From the NCBI RefSeq assembly GCF_910592395.1, contig NC_088312.1, positions 17,927,292-17,991,291 of the forward strand: a stretch of DNA of 64,000 nucleotides, read 5' to 3'. Both the position numbers and the translations under genes were made by a program. Shown here one piece after another: positions 10,707 through 21,718 of this stretch (the first letter of the stretch is position 1; every line of letters starts with the position of its first letter). Under the pieces are notes generated by a model. It had not been told where the DNA came from. It saw only the letters and a list, made by a program, of their open reading frames with translations, and did no database searches. The stretch comes from Lineus longissimus. Lineage: Eukaryota > Nemertea > Pilidiophora > Heteronemertea > Lineidae.

Positions 10707-11282
10707 ATTGACTGTTTGTCTGGGGGCGAGTGATCATCGGCGTTAGGCCTTTACAGGCCTAGGATGTCTAGACATGTTTTTAATAGAAGAAAGTGACAAC
10801 GTGTGCCATAAAGCCATGAAATAACCGTTTACATCGCGTCTGGCAAAAGCAAGGCACAGGGCCTACTAAATTTTAAATTTTATGAAATTCAATTTTCTCT
10901 GTAGTGAATTAATTTCACTAATTAATTTGGGACTCAATAAGAGGTAGGTCAATCTGATATCCACATCAAGTTGTAGGTCTGGATGCTGAAATGGGGCTTT
11001 CTTAACGAGACATTAAAATGTTGAAGATTGTTTTTCTGGCACACTCTGTATGAATCAACCCATTTGCCGATTTTGGAATAAACCCTTGAATGAAACTGAC
11101 ATTTCCTGGGACATGTGCATTGACCGTCTCGTCGCGGCCGGTGCAAACGGCATGCAGTTCGGCCATTCACATTGGTCAGTGTTGTTGAATAGAACTGAAT
11201 GATCCATTGTAATGGTAACTTGGGGCTGAGGCCTAAATACCGGCATGAATGTATGGAAGGTACCTTAGAAAGACGAAACTAG

Positions 11283-13510
11283 AGTATCTAAATTTCTCTC
11301 TAATGAATCAGTACCAATGAAGTGTCCAAGATGAATCGCATTTTCGCTAACAACGATATTCTGCCCCGACCATTGCATTGGAAGGTGGTCGCGCAGTACA
11401 CCATCTGCACTAAAGTATAGAAGCTGGCTCTTTTCAGGGTTAAAGATCACATTATAATCAATCGAAAAATCACTACATACACACAGTAGTTTCCGCAACC
11501 CGTACCTAGTCGGCGCTAGGATGACAATGTCATCCGCGTATGCTAAAACACCCATAAGCATCGAACCAATGTAACACCCAAAACCGACACTTTTAAGTCT
11601 CTCTAACAGCTCATCAATGTACATACAAAAAAGTATAGGGGAGAGAACTCCGCCCTGTTTCACACCATTTCTCACTCCAAATGTGGCACTCTTTTTTCCA
11701 TTCCATGACACGCTGACGTTTTGTTCCGTGTATAACACCGCCAGAAATCTCGCAACTAGAGTGCAGCACCCTTTTTTTAACAAAAGTTTGAAAAGTTTGA
11801 TAGTTCACCCTGTCGAATGCCTTGGATGCATCAAGTAGCATAGTATACACCCCAGACCCTCTGTTTCTGTAATACTGTATTGTTTCGTTCAATACGAAGG
11901 TACATTGAGTAGTGGACATTTTCTTTTTGAAACCAAACTGCATGCTACTGGATGAGAACACGTCTTTGTATTTTACAAGCAGAATATTATCTAGTACCTT
12001 TCCTAAAATGCTGCTCAGAGCAATCCCTCTGTAGTTGTCTGAGTTACACAGTGATTTACGTTTATCTTTTGGAATTGGCAATATCGTGGACTCTTTCATA
12101 CGCAAAGGTACATAAGCATGAACAATCATTGCGCTGAAAAGTATGGCCAGTTTCTCCTTAAGTGAATCATTACTGTTGATAAAATGGTCCGTATAAAGAG
12201 AATGATCACCCCCATGCTTCCCTTTATTCAGAAGCAGGATTGCATTCTTCACTTCGTTCGTAGTTACAACGTGATTTCCACATTTATCCCCGTGTTCAGG
12301 GGACCCAATCCTAGCATTTATATCCTCCATCAGTGCCCTCATTTCATTCTCTTCATACGAGACCGAGGAATACAGTCTCTCATACTTTTCAGCAAAAACA
12401 TTCGCTATCTCGGTCTTATCGACCTTATCATCCACCATTTTGGCACAAGAAGATGATTTACCCTTCATCCTATTCACTCTGGACCAAAACGACTGACTAT
12501 TGGACTCAGCAAGTGATTCGGCTAAGCGGTTGCTGTCAGCTTGTTTTTGAGCTTTCTTGAGAGCTCTGACCTCGTAGTGATATTTAGCACGGGTTGTTCT
12601 TCTGATGTCAGCGACAACACCATGTCTCGGTGCCCCTATACTTTTGCAAATATTATGCCAGAAAATGGCCTTGTCTCTGGCAGGCTTAACTATTTCGTTC
12701 CACCCTTGCTGACGTTGTTGACAATCAGTCGCTTTGGTCCCACAGGTACGTCGTGGGATAGTATTATCCGCTGCGGATACACATGCATCAACAATGTGCT
12801 GGTATAAGAGTTCAATATCATTCTTATGATTTTCACAGAAATAATTATCACAGGCTGTAAGTGAATCAGGAATATGAATTCCCTGTATTAACCTATCTAA
12901 TGTTACTTTATAATTTTCAATCTCAATGTCAAAAGCTTTATACCACATGAGACCACCGTTTACATAAGAGTTATCCTCAACCTCGACAAACTCAACCGGC
13001 ACATTACAGATTAGTGACAGGCTTGAGTGGTCAGATGTGTTATCAACGTCGTGGTGGACCTCCTGTAACGATAGTGTATTAAACACACCTTCAGATACCA
13101 AAAAGTAATCAAGTTTCGACCTTGCCCCGCTAATTTTACTCTCAAATGTGTAATCAACATCCTTGAAGTCCGTTCCAATGCGCAACGATTCCCTTTCGAT
13201 GAAGCTCTTAAATGCCCTAAGGTTTGTGTCATCAGCTCTCGTAATATCAACATTGAAATCCCCACCTATCACAATTCTATTTGGATCATACCTTACAAGT
13301 AATTCTGATAGATACTCAAGCACTTCTCTATATTCAACATGTTCTCTCTCGTTTGGCATGTATACACAACACAGTAAAGCCTTCTGACTGTCAAGAAAAA
13401 CAGCACAAACTCTTTTTGACCCGCTTGGTATGCGCACGACTTTCTGTTTAAAGCAGTTAGCTCTAGAGTGATCGCTATATATCATTACTGTCTTGGACTT
13501 TTCGCTTCGT
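11283..13510 (-). pseudogene. LINE endonuclease-reverse transcriptase, 5' part
   Basis: The long frame 13485-11614 (about 620 codons) opens inside the endonuclease. GGDFNVDI is the GDFN motif, DYFLVSEG follows, and NTSDHSSL is the SDH motif. Then come a lysine-rich linker and RT motifs SDNYRGIALSSILGK, MQFGFKKKMSTTQCTF and LLDASKAFDRVNY (motif A). A one-base slip in an A-rich run near 11770 moves RT to the next frame (11783-11265), with NGVKQGGVLSPILF and the catalytic box LAYADDIVILAP. The homology stops exactly at the inserted transposon. The proteins would nick target DNA and prime reverse transcription, but the frameshift and insertion disable this copy. Confidence 0.9.
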
Positions 13511-13682
13511 TAAATGTTATAATCTTCTCTTTCTTAATTATCCTCTTCCTTCAGGTTTCAAAAAGGGGAGATGTTCCGTGATCCTAAATCACTTGAGTTC
13601 TGTTAGTTAATGCTAGTTAGTTTCTATTAGTACAGATGGCAGCATCGTCTTGTCTGCATCATTAGTATGCATGTATGAGCAT

Positions 13683-13808
13683 GTGCTCTTCCCTTCTAAG
13701 ATGGCTTCTTCAGTGTATTAAACCGTGCTCTTCCCTTCTAAGATGGCTTCTTCAGTGAATTAATCCGTGCTCTTCCCTTCTAAGATGGCTTCTTCAGTGA
13801 ATTAAACC
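13683..13808. repeat. 42-bp tandem repeat, three copies
   Basis: Three adjacent copies start GTGCTCTTCCCTTCTAAGAT at 13683, 13725 and 13767, with one or two differences each. The unit ends near ATTAAACC. No open frame uses it in a convincing way. Confidence 0.93.
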
Positions 13809-14119
13809 GTGTTCTATTTCATCATTCTTAGCCTCACTAAGGACGTGGACACTCCACTTAACAGATCCATAGATGGCGCTGCGCGATCAATCGATAGCAC
13901 AAACCGGTCGATGGTGCCTAACATATATATTTCCTTGTTCAAAAATTCAATGAACACCATTTCAAGTCAATTATATCGAGCTTTAAACGTGACTTGCAAA
14001 AATATGATAAGAAAATCAAACTTTTTATGAGACGCTTGTTATCATGAAATAGTAAGATGACTATTTGCTGAAATCAAATTCAAATCAGCCAATCACCAAT
14101 GACAAACAGACAAAATACC

Positions 14120-14127
14120 TATAAAGG
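14120..14127 (+). promoter_or_regulatory. Possible TATA box before the PC4-like gene
   Basis: TATAAAGG lies just upstream of the open frame that begins at 14133. If it is a real TATA box, transcription would start near 14150, so translation would begin at the ATG at 14154 or later rather than at 14133. No other promoter element supports this. Confidence 0.3.
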
Positions 14128-14132
14128 ATAGC

Positions 14133-15717
14133 TTGATTCACAAAAGCATGCATATGTACGCCAACACAATTGCAGAGGCGCAGATTGTGACACAGAGGGA
14201 GCAATTGTATGCAACTGCATCAGGAGATGCCTCCCATACATCGAAAAATGTGAAAAGGCAAAGGACGAATAATAATTCAACCAAGAGATCAACCAAGAGG
14301 TCGGCACATATGACCATACATTTGACCCCTGATGTTACGGTCTCAGTGAAGGAGGATAAAGACAGTGCCCTCATTGTCATTCAGGATGGTGCCGAAAAGA
14401 TCAACATCAATTTAAAACTGTGGTGGACAGTGTACACTTTTGCGGAATCAATAACTATGCTGTTAAGTTTTGTTGAAGGTCAGTCAGGAATTCAGAACAA
14501 CCAATACCAAAACAGAATTCAAAATTCAAACACCAGCCAATCAGATGATGGGATTTATCAACAAACACTTTTGGCCAATCAGGATAGGGATACATCTTAC
14601 AGCCAATCAGAGATGATGCATTCCAATATCACCCAAGAGAATGCCATCCATTTATGCCAGCCAATAAGAACATTTTTTACAGAAGTTGAAGCGGTAACAT
14701 TTCTCACTTTGCTTCACATGCTCAACGTGAACATACCTCTCTGCAACTCTCTATGAGCAACGATGATGTGCGCTGCCTTCATAGAACCAACCAACAAACC
14801 AACTTCTGAAGTTACTGTTCCTGAAACACCCAAGTTAGGGAGGAGGAGAACCAACTCACCTGTTGGAACGAATGCACCAAAGAAGAAAAAGACGACTCGT
14901 ACCAGCTTAAGGGAAATGGAAAAGGAAAATCAAGAACCATCATCGATCACAAAACGACTCCCTATGAATGACTCTGCCCAGGAAAAGCTTTTTCGAGTGA
15001 AGTCAGACCAAATAGGTGTAACTATTAGCTACGGTGAAAAGTGGATGCGTCTTTCAAAGGTTTGCTTCGACACTCTGAAGGCTCTTGTCGTCCCAATTGA
15101 TGAAGCCGTCAAAAAGAAGGAGAATCGTTCATGGATTATTGACAATGACAATTAGTATTTACGTGAGTACCACTTTCTTTTGCAATAGAATGAACGTTGA
15201 CAATAGAAAACGAATGGTGATTTGGTCTGATGATGGTACAGAGAAGGAGACGATTGTGCCAACTGAAATTGGTGTATTTCTCAATATCCCGACTTGGGAA
15301 GATTTCAAGAGTGACTTTCAAACCCATAAGTGTGATGACACCTTGAGAAAAAGCAGTCTAGGCAAAATGGTGGTGGATGTGTTTGCTGAATATATCGTCA
15401 GACGTGCTTGTAATCCATTCGAGGATGTGTCTTGTGAAAAAGGTTGGCCCAGTCAAACCGATCATGAATGCTGCATGAGTGAGGATTTTAACAAGAAAGA
15501 AGAGAAAAACTTTCAATCATTTGTCGACATTGGAATACGTAGAGTGGATATCTATGAGTTTACCCTGCTCCTTGCTCAAAGAGGTGCAACTCTCAGTGTG
15601 GAAATAGCCAGGGCACCCAGATATCTCCTGAACAGGGCTCTCAACGAGTGGTCAGACATGCTGATGGTGTACATTGAGGACATTGTGATGAAAGAACAAC
15701 AGGAAAATACCAAATAA
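14133..15717 (+). pseudogene. Gene with tandem PC4/Sub1-like domains, broken by one stop and one frameshift
   Basis: Three blocks read in order. Block 1 (14133-14756) has a basic, Ser/Thr-rich start, then VTVSVKEDKDSALIVIQDG, then an Asn/Gln-rich segment. After an in-frame TGA at 14754, block 2 (to 15155) continues in the same frame with a basic KKKKTTRTS stretch and IGVTISYGEKWMRLS. A one-base shift near 15148 leads to block 3 (to 15717): ISIYVSTTFFCNRMNVDNRK, then GVFLNIPTWEDFK, then CEKGWPSQTDHECC. Block 3 fits the PC4 pattern: a VS start, a basic beta strand, DG, then GVxLN and a helical W segment. PC4 proteins bind single-stranded DNA and help RNA polymerase II. That assignment is inference from pattern only. 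The breaks might instead be small introns. No poly(A) signal or neighbouring partner gene was identified. Confidence 0.4.
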
Positions 15718-15930
15718 CTTTGAAACTCTGTATACTGCATGATTCAATACGCACATACGTATTCTCTATGTGTTGTGAACTACGATAATTTCATTATTTA
15801 GTGGACTATAATATTTTCTTCATCAGTGGACTATCATTCTTTGGTGTAAGGTGTGCGCTCATTGGATATTACCAATAGAACATTTCATTCTGCACACAAA
15901 TTCATTCTGTGGACTGATATACCATACATA

Positions 15931-17466
15931 CTGTAAAATCGGACTTAAGACATCACTTCTGGGTATCAGGATGTCCAGCCCACTTTGGCAAAGTGGGTTG
16001 GTGTGTCTATTGAATATGCATGGTTTCTCCAATCATTGTTCAAGAGCAAGCATAAACAGATTGAGGTTTAGTTTATTTACTGGGTCTTGGATGGACATGA
16101 TCATGTAGGCCTAATCGTTATCACTTTTCATAAAACGAGTTTGTGTCATACCAGAATTGACCAGTTCTATATAAAGGGTGTCACAAAAGAAAACTTTATT
16201 GTATTTAGTGCTTTATGAAAGCTGTTTTTCATCTAAGGATTTTTTGGATGTCGACTGTTCAGGCCTATGAAATGCTTGGTTTAGCAGGCTTCGTTTTCTC
16301 ACATCGTCTATACTGCAAGATGTACCCCAAATGCCAGAAAAGGCTCGTATACAGTGTCGGAGAAAACAATCAAGTACGTGCGTGACTTCGAAGAAGCTTT
16401 GGTGAATGGTGTTGTCACCTCAATGAAAGAATTTGCGGACCATTATAAGATTATACACCATTTCGACGCCTTGGAAAATGAGCAGTTGAAGTACACGTCT
16501 TAACAAACAGGGTGGATGAGGAAGGAGACCCTATACTTGACCACTGGGTACCTGAGGTTCTGCAACCATTCGTGGAAGGAGAGAACGTTGAAAATTACTT
16601 CTTGATAGTTGACCATTTTCGACCCCACGTACAGGACAGAACATTTTGGATGCGGATTACTGAGATGTGGGGAATTCTGCAGTTGGTGTCAGTGGGCTGC
16701 ATATCCCTGCGGCAGCCGTTAGACCTTACGGTGATGAAGTCGTTAAAGTCTAACGCGCGAAAGGCATGGAAGGCATGGAAAACAGCAAATACTGATGAGC
16801 AGGGCGGATGCGGAATGATTGGACTTTCAGATACGCGTTGTAAATGTTGCATGTGAGGCTGGTGTAGTCCACAGGTCATCATCATTGGATTTGAAGCGGC
16901 ATTTCGTCATGGCCATGTTGATGCTGGGCCACTTCCAGTGGTCGATGGAGATCTTCACGCGGACGAAGTGGAAGTTTGGCATGATCAGGGTGTAATGAAC
17001 CTTCAAAACTGTGGCTAACAGCTAACTTTAATCTTCTCCGATCTGTGTTGGACTCCTATAGAACAACCCTACAGACTCGTGGACCCACCATTTTAGACAT
17101 CCAAGAAAATGATGTGTAATTAGCAAAACCCAATTCAGTGAAAAAATTAATTAAAAGTGGTCTTCGAAGTTTTTTTTTATTGGGACAACCTGTACAAGTT
17201 TTTGTACGCGACCTTGAAATTCAGAAATGATCAGAGCTGGTTTTCTCTTCTCAATAATTTCACAATAGGCCTACTGCGAATGTGACATTACTGGTGTCAG
17301 TTCTATGAAGTTCAAAGCCAATGACTACTGGGGCTATTTGCGTTGGTAAACCAATCAGAAAGTTCATGTATTATTACAGATTATTACTGCATGTGCAGCC
17401 ATGTGACCGTCATAGTAATGAAGTGGGCTGGTTTACAGAAGTGATGTCTCAAGTCCGATTTTACAG
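15931..17466 (+). mobile_element. Second pogo-like transposon, internally deleted, 1536 bp
   Basis: The terminal inverted repeats of 31 bp (15931-15961, starting CTGTAAAATCGGACTT; 17436-17466) match at 30 positions and are flanked by TA at 15929-15930 and 17467-17468. A second shared inner block, CCAGCCCACTT, sits a few bases inside each end. The element contains a decayed transposase related to the one at 9353-10706, but most of the middle is gone. Its ends differ from those of the first element, so it is a different family in the same group. Confidence 0.88.
16354..16856 (+). pseudogene. Truncated pogo/Tigger-type transposase
   Basis: The frame at 16354-16503 reads an N-terminal helix-turn-helix similar to the first element (VSEKTIKYVRDFEEALVNG, then FADHYKI) and ends at a stop. 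Next, 16512-16856 resumes in the catalytic C-terminal part: YFLIVDHFRPHVQD carries the second Asp and LRQPLDLTVMKSLKSNARKA the third. The CENP-B-type domain and the first Asp (the FNMDQT equivalent) are missing. The C-terminus then runs into a stop after GMIGLSDTR. It is clearly inactive, but it shares the KSLKSNARKAWKAWK pattern with the other copy. Confidence 0.85.
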
Positions 17467-17689
17467 TATATTCACTTTATACTCTAGGATATATAGTGCA
17501 TGAACACTCATGTATAAAAATCGTCTTTTCTTGTACGTCTTCAATAAAACAGCAGTCGGTGGGCAAGAATAGGAAGCTTTGACCTATCCCAAGCAAAAAA
17601 TGGCTCTTTTCAACCAATTTTTCCTTCTGAGCTGATGACGGTTACCTAGACATGTATATTTTTCAAATACCTAGGCCAACGGTTAGCCT

Positions 17690-17945
17690 CATTTGATTTC
17701 AAACTCAGCTAATCAACAAAAAAATTCAAATTTCAAATTTTCAAACAACCTACTTTACCATAAATCTAGGTCAACCATCACCTCAGACACTAGGTCAAGG
17801 TCTTCCTATTCTTGACCATCTACAACTCACATGACCTTCTAGGTCAGATAACTTTTCAAACCGAATTTCGGTCCAGTAACATTCTCGACTTGGCCACCAG
17901 GTAGCCAAAACTGAAAAGGTAAAAAGTGCAATATCTCGTTTATTA
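17690..17945 (+). repeat. Fragment of the aggtca-rich interspersed repeat family
   Basis: Contains GGCCACCAGGTAGCCAAAAC and AAAAAGTGCAATATCTCG, the same order of motifs as the arrays at 29597-30880 and 33535-33960. It ends about 80 bp before the splice donor of receptor exon 2. Confidence 0.7.
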
Positions 17946-18026
17946 GTGACTAAGACTGTATTGGGAGAGCCTTGTTTCTATCTGAACGGCGAAGGCAAAC
18001 TAATACATTTCCGAACCGTGACGTAC

Positions 18027-18188
18027 CTCTCTTTGACGCTTGGTAACTATCCGTGTTTCGTAAACGTTGAATGTCGTATTTCAAACGTGTTCCCTTTAAT
18101 AAATTCCTATCTCTGTTAATGCTATTGACGGCAAAACGAAAGGCCTTTTCAATCACCCTGTCTTGAATTTCACTACCAAACAGGCCAC
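18027..18188 (-). CDS. Kainate-type glutamate receptor, exon 2 (start of amino-terminal domain)
   Basis: A 162-bp exon (54 codons, phase 1 at both ends) on the minus strand. It has a textbook acceptor (pyrimidine-rich TTTCTTCTCGTTGCAG at 18189-18204) and a strong donor (AG then GTACGT at 18021-18026). It encodes GGLFGSEIQDRVIEKAFRFA, then VNSINRDRNLLKGTRLKYDI, then QRLRNTDSYQASKR. The AFRFAVNSINRDR and DSYQASK motifs are characteristic of the first strand-helix unit of the kainate-receptor (GRIK) amino-terminal domain, which lies outside the cell and helps assemble the tetramer. The exon limits match what I know of GRIK exon 2. It follows exon 1 at 40300-40396. The next exon was not recognised to the left. 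Confidence 0.9.
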
Positions 18189-19059
18189 CTGCAACGAGAA
18201 GAAACACTGCTACTTAGAAACCCACTATACTGCTTAGCGGAGAAATGGTGTGGTTTAAACCTAATGCCGAAAAAAACCCTCCCGAGTTAGATCAAATAAA
18301 GGGATTACCCTCAGTGCACAACCGATAACGAGGGCTTTTTCTGTATCGACCGTATGATACAAAGTGAGTTAAAGGGTGTAGAGATGCCGCATAAAATTCG
18401 AAAATATACATTTGGGGGGGGGGCTGTATTTTGTAATTTTTGGGCCAACACACCGCATCCTCAATCTTGGACTCGTGTGAACTCCTCGACATCAGACAGG
18501 ATTGGCAGCCACCCGACTCCGACTTCGAGTACGAGGTGATTCCCTTTTTGCGTTTTACGTCATCAACAATGCGAGGGTTTCCCACCAGTTCATACGGAGT
18601 GGCTCGTGAACCGCGAATAGAACGTGCCCTACTCGTAAGTGCATCCCACTACAAATTGTCCTTTTATTTTCCTAGATTGAGGGGATTTCATTATCGTTCG
18701 TGAATATAGAGGATATCTAGGAAACGCAGATCCCTAGCAATGTACTTTTGATGGCAAGAATAATTTGCAAATTGACAGTTTTGTCGGGTGCCATTTTCGC
18801 CATTTCTTTGCTTATTTCTGTGTACATTCATGTACATTTTTCGTCTACAATGTTTACATTTTGCAGCGCCATCTAACGTAAAATCTCCGGAACTAAGATC
18901 AACTCGGAGCGGGAGTCGTGACGTTGCTTATCGATCAAACTGAACATTCACGCGCGGATCCAAATCGGACTCGTACTCGTACTCGGAGTCGGAGTCGGGC
19001 GGCTGCTAATCCTGGCTATTGGCATTGCATTGCGGGTTTTTTTTGGTGATTTTTGATCA
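18189..19059. other. Non-coding intron segment
   Basis: No gene or element is recognised. There is a 10-base G run at 18414-18423, and a short stretch of CTCGTACTCGTACTCGGAGT type near 18970-18999 that repeats a six-base motif. Plus-strand open frames near 18354-18703 carry no recognisable domain. Confidence 0.5.
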
Positions 19060-19260
19060 CCGTTGAGGAGTCTATACAATACCGCAGTATCCGTCGTTCG
19101 TCGTCGTCGTTCGTCATCGTCTGTATCCAGTTTCAAATACAGTGGCACGTTTCTTACCCCCTATGAACTTGAAACTTTGTACACAGGACCCCCCCCCCCA
19201 TGTCAGGTGACCGCTGACACTGAATTTCGGTCGGATCTAATTCTTGACTTGGCCACCAGT
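19060..19260 (+). repeat. Fragment of the aggtca-rich interspersed repeat family
   Basis: Begins with a CGTCGTCGTCG run and continues GGCACGTTTCTTACCCCCTA, TTGAAACTTTGTACACAGGA, then an 11-base C run, GGTGACCGCTGACACTGAAT and GGCCACCAG. This is the same motif order as one unit of the array at 29597-30880. Confidence 0.8.
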
Positions 19261-19629
19261 ATGAAGCGTATTTCGATTGCTCTACAGGGTGGCCAAGAAA
19301 ACTTTTTCCCATGCAAAATAGAATTCTATTGTGCATCCATTGTGTAAGGGGAGAATCTTCTGAGCCACCCTGTAGTTCAAGGTTTGTTGTGCGATTTAAG
19401 GATAATAGGCCTATCATTATACACCTTTCCAGAAATGGGGCGCTAGGTGTCCGAAATAGTGATGTCATAAGGGGAAACTAGGTCTTATGGTGGAGGGACA
19501 AAGGAGATAGTCATGGTTGACCAACACACTTGAATGCCTTTAATGACGGACAAGGGGGAAAAAGTTAGTTCCAATGCAAGCCACCAATTTAGGGAAGCAT
19601 GTATAAACAGATTTTTTAAACATCTTACA

Positions 19630-20380
19630 AATTTATACAATACAATAAAAACTTGTAAGGCGCTCAAATCCAGCAATTAAACTGTTCGAGTGCGCCCCCT
19701 AGCGAGCAAAGTACTTCTGAAATAGGACCGAGTGTTCCTGAAAGCAAGGAGTGACTGAGTGTCCCGTAGATTACAGCTTAGAGAGTTCCACAGTTGGGGA
19801 GCCAGAAAACTGAAGGCACGCCCACCAAATGATGTAGTCTTTGAACGCGGCACAGATAGGAGGTTCTTGTCAGATGATCTGAGTGACGTCGATGGGGTGT
19901 ATAACTGCAAAAGATCCTGCAGGTAATCAGGGGCAATACCATTTACCGCCTTGTAGACTAGAGTTAGCACCTTGAACTCATACGGGCACGGACGGGGAGC
20001 CAGTGAAGATCTTCTAGAACCGGGCTGATGTGATTCCTACGTGGTGTACGGGTTATCAAACGAGCTGCATCGTTCTGGACCACTTGAAGTGTGTCGGCAA
20101 GTTCCTCGGATAGCCCTAGTAGGAGACTACTGCAATAGTCCAGTCGTGATACCACCATGGCCTGAGTCAGTGTCCTGGTTGCTTCATTTGTGAGGAGGTG
20201 GCGAGCAAGTGCCACATTTCTGAGGTGGTAGTTGGCAGAACTGACGACAGCTCTAACATGGGAAGCCATCGACAGTGATGAGTCAAACAGGACCCCGAGG
20301 AAAATATACGAAAGGATGTTTTGTAGATTAGCATCATAATTTGATAATGACGGTAACAAACTAGAACGTATCAGCACCTT
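19630..20380 (-). mobile_element. CR1/L2-type LINE, 3' fragment
   Basis: The minus strand reads the post-RT end of a CR1/L2 ORF2 in two frames that overlap near 19965. The first has FLGVLFDSSLSMASHV, ARHLLTNEATRTLTQA, RLDYCSSLLLGLSEE and VLEDLHWLPV. The second has LVYKAVNGIAPDYLQDLL, GGRAFSFLAPQLWNSL and FRSTLLARG. These motifs are diagnostic of the conserved CR1/L2 tail. After the stop comes GCGCCTTACAAG and an A/T-rich tail, the usual 3' end. The endonuclease and catalytic RT are absent (5' truncation at about 20380), so it is dead on arrival. Confidence 0.88.
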
Positions 20381-20423
20381 GATTTAAGAAAGAAAGTAGG
20401 ATATAATCAAAGCCCATACTGTA

Positions 20424-21718
20424 TAAGGTAAAATGTGGTAATTGTAGTCCCTTTTTACCTTACGCAAGAGATTTCCCTGCAGATTCACAAAAACTGGCCT
20501 GGATCTTGTAGTGGCACCTCTTCCAATGATATTGCCTGTAATTCAGACCTTTCTTTTAAAACGATGCTTCTGAGAGACAATACAAGACTTGTGGTCAGGG
20601 ACTACATTTACCCCGTGGCTTTGTGGTAATTGCAGCCCCCGACTGTAATTTCAAATCGCTTGTTTTTTATGCATAAGAACACTTTTTTCACAGATGTATG
20701 GTCTTTATTGGTAATAAAACATTTAGTATTATTACAAGCTTTGTTGATGACGTGATTTTGCTGGTATCAAACGGTATTTATTGAACACATTAAGTGATGT
20801 TCGAGGCAATCGTTTACCAACAATTTAAACAATATCGTCGCAAATCAGACTGATTTTAGACTGGTGTGAAAACACAAAGTACTATTCATCACCTCTGTTG
20901 TACATTGTACCTTGTGTCAGACAACAGCTTTTGATATTCTGAATTGACTGACAGTCTTGTCGTGCGCCGTTCAAAACTTTAAGGGATGGGTCATGAATAC
21001 ACCCCAATTATAGCTGGCATCACTTAATGGTAATGCAATGTACATGTACCACGAGAAATGATGCTATCTAGACAATGGTGTGGCTTTAGCTAGAGCCACC
21101 AGTAACTTTGAAAATATTTTTATTTCGAAATTATGTTATATAAACTAGTATGAAACCTCAAATGTATCATTATTGGTACATAAAGGGTTACCGTTCTATC
21201 TATTCTATCTTAATCAGATAGATTTATGATCAAATAATATAATGCAGGTGTAAGAATAAAGAAGCATATCATCTTCATGATTCATGACAGGATGTATTGA
21301 GCTATTTATAGGGGCTACTAATACCCCGAGGGTACCTTGGTCAAAAAAGTGTCTCTCAAAATTTACTTTAAACGATGACATCAAATGCCGCATACAACAT
21401 TCTCTACACTCTATACTGATCGCCTGAACCAAGTTTCAAATATATCAATGCTCTGTAAGTGTGGAAAAATTCATACCTGCAAAAAGTTCGATCCCGACTT
21501 TTTTGTGCATGTGTCTGATTTGTTTACTTCTTATAGCCAAAGCTCTTACATAACATGTTGCATGATCCAAAAATATTTATGTTGTGATACTCAAGAGTCA
21601 CCTCTTTCATATCCACGCTTGGGTTGGCTGAATAATTCCATGGTTACCGGAATATAAATCAAAAACATAGTCAGGGGCTACAATAAGACCGGGGCTACAA
21701 TTACCCCATTTTACCTTA
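20424..21718. mobile_element. TIR element with TAAGGTAAAATG ends, about 1.3 kb
   Basis: The left end TAAGGTAAAATGTGGTAATT continues GTAGTCCC and matches the inverse of the right end (GGGGCTACAATTACCCCATT then TTACCTTA), flanked by TA on both sides (20422-20423, 21719-21720). Extra copies of the GGTAATTGYAGCCCC motif lie inside, near 20627 and 20640 and near 21690. No transposase is recognisable, so it is a non-autonomous element. Superfamily is unknown, and the TA duplication is compatible with Tc1/mariner or similar. Confidence 0.75.

Larger units (their letters stand above)
8848..11279 (-). mobile_element. pogo/Tigger-like DNA transposon, 2432 bp, inserted in a LINE
   Basis: The element has perfect 21-bp terminal inverted repeats at 8848-8868 (starting GTTTCGTCTTTC) and 11259-11279 (ending GAAAGACGAAAC). 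A TA dinucleotide flanks each side (8846-8847 and 11280-11281), which fits the TA target duplication of the Tc1/mariner/pogo superfamily. Outside those TAs, the LINE sequence on both sides fits together. It carries a single transposase gene on the minus strand (9353-10706) with one frameshift. About 550 bp upstream of the gene and 480 bp downstream are non-coding, and the downstream part includes a large hairpin (9029-9195). Confidence 0.93.
8122..13510 (-). mobile_element. Non-LTR retrotransposon (LINE, endonuclease + RT) split by a DNA transposon
   Basis: The minus strand reads an APE-type endonuclease, a reverse transcriptase and a C-terminal tail. It ends in an A/T-rich 3' tail (AATAAAG then TAATAGTAATAATAAA, near 8122-8160), as expected for a LINE. 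The coding part is interrupted between 8848 and 11279 by a pogo/Tigger-like transposon. The two halves rejoin logically at a TA dinucleotide: the upstream half ends in NLDTL and the downstream half resumes just before MIYSRSNNL. The 5' end is truncated inside the endonuclease, near 13510. Class is probably jockey/CR1-like, but the family is not certain. The fragment at 1148-1699 appears related. Confidence 0.88.

Noticed and set aside
1-18026. Further glutamate-receptor exons on the minus strand
   Set aside because: I looked for the conserved segment that follows exon 2 in kainate receptors and found no convincing match. A tool-based search might still find one.
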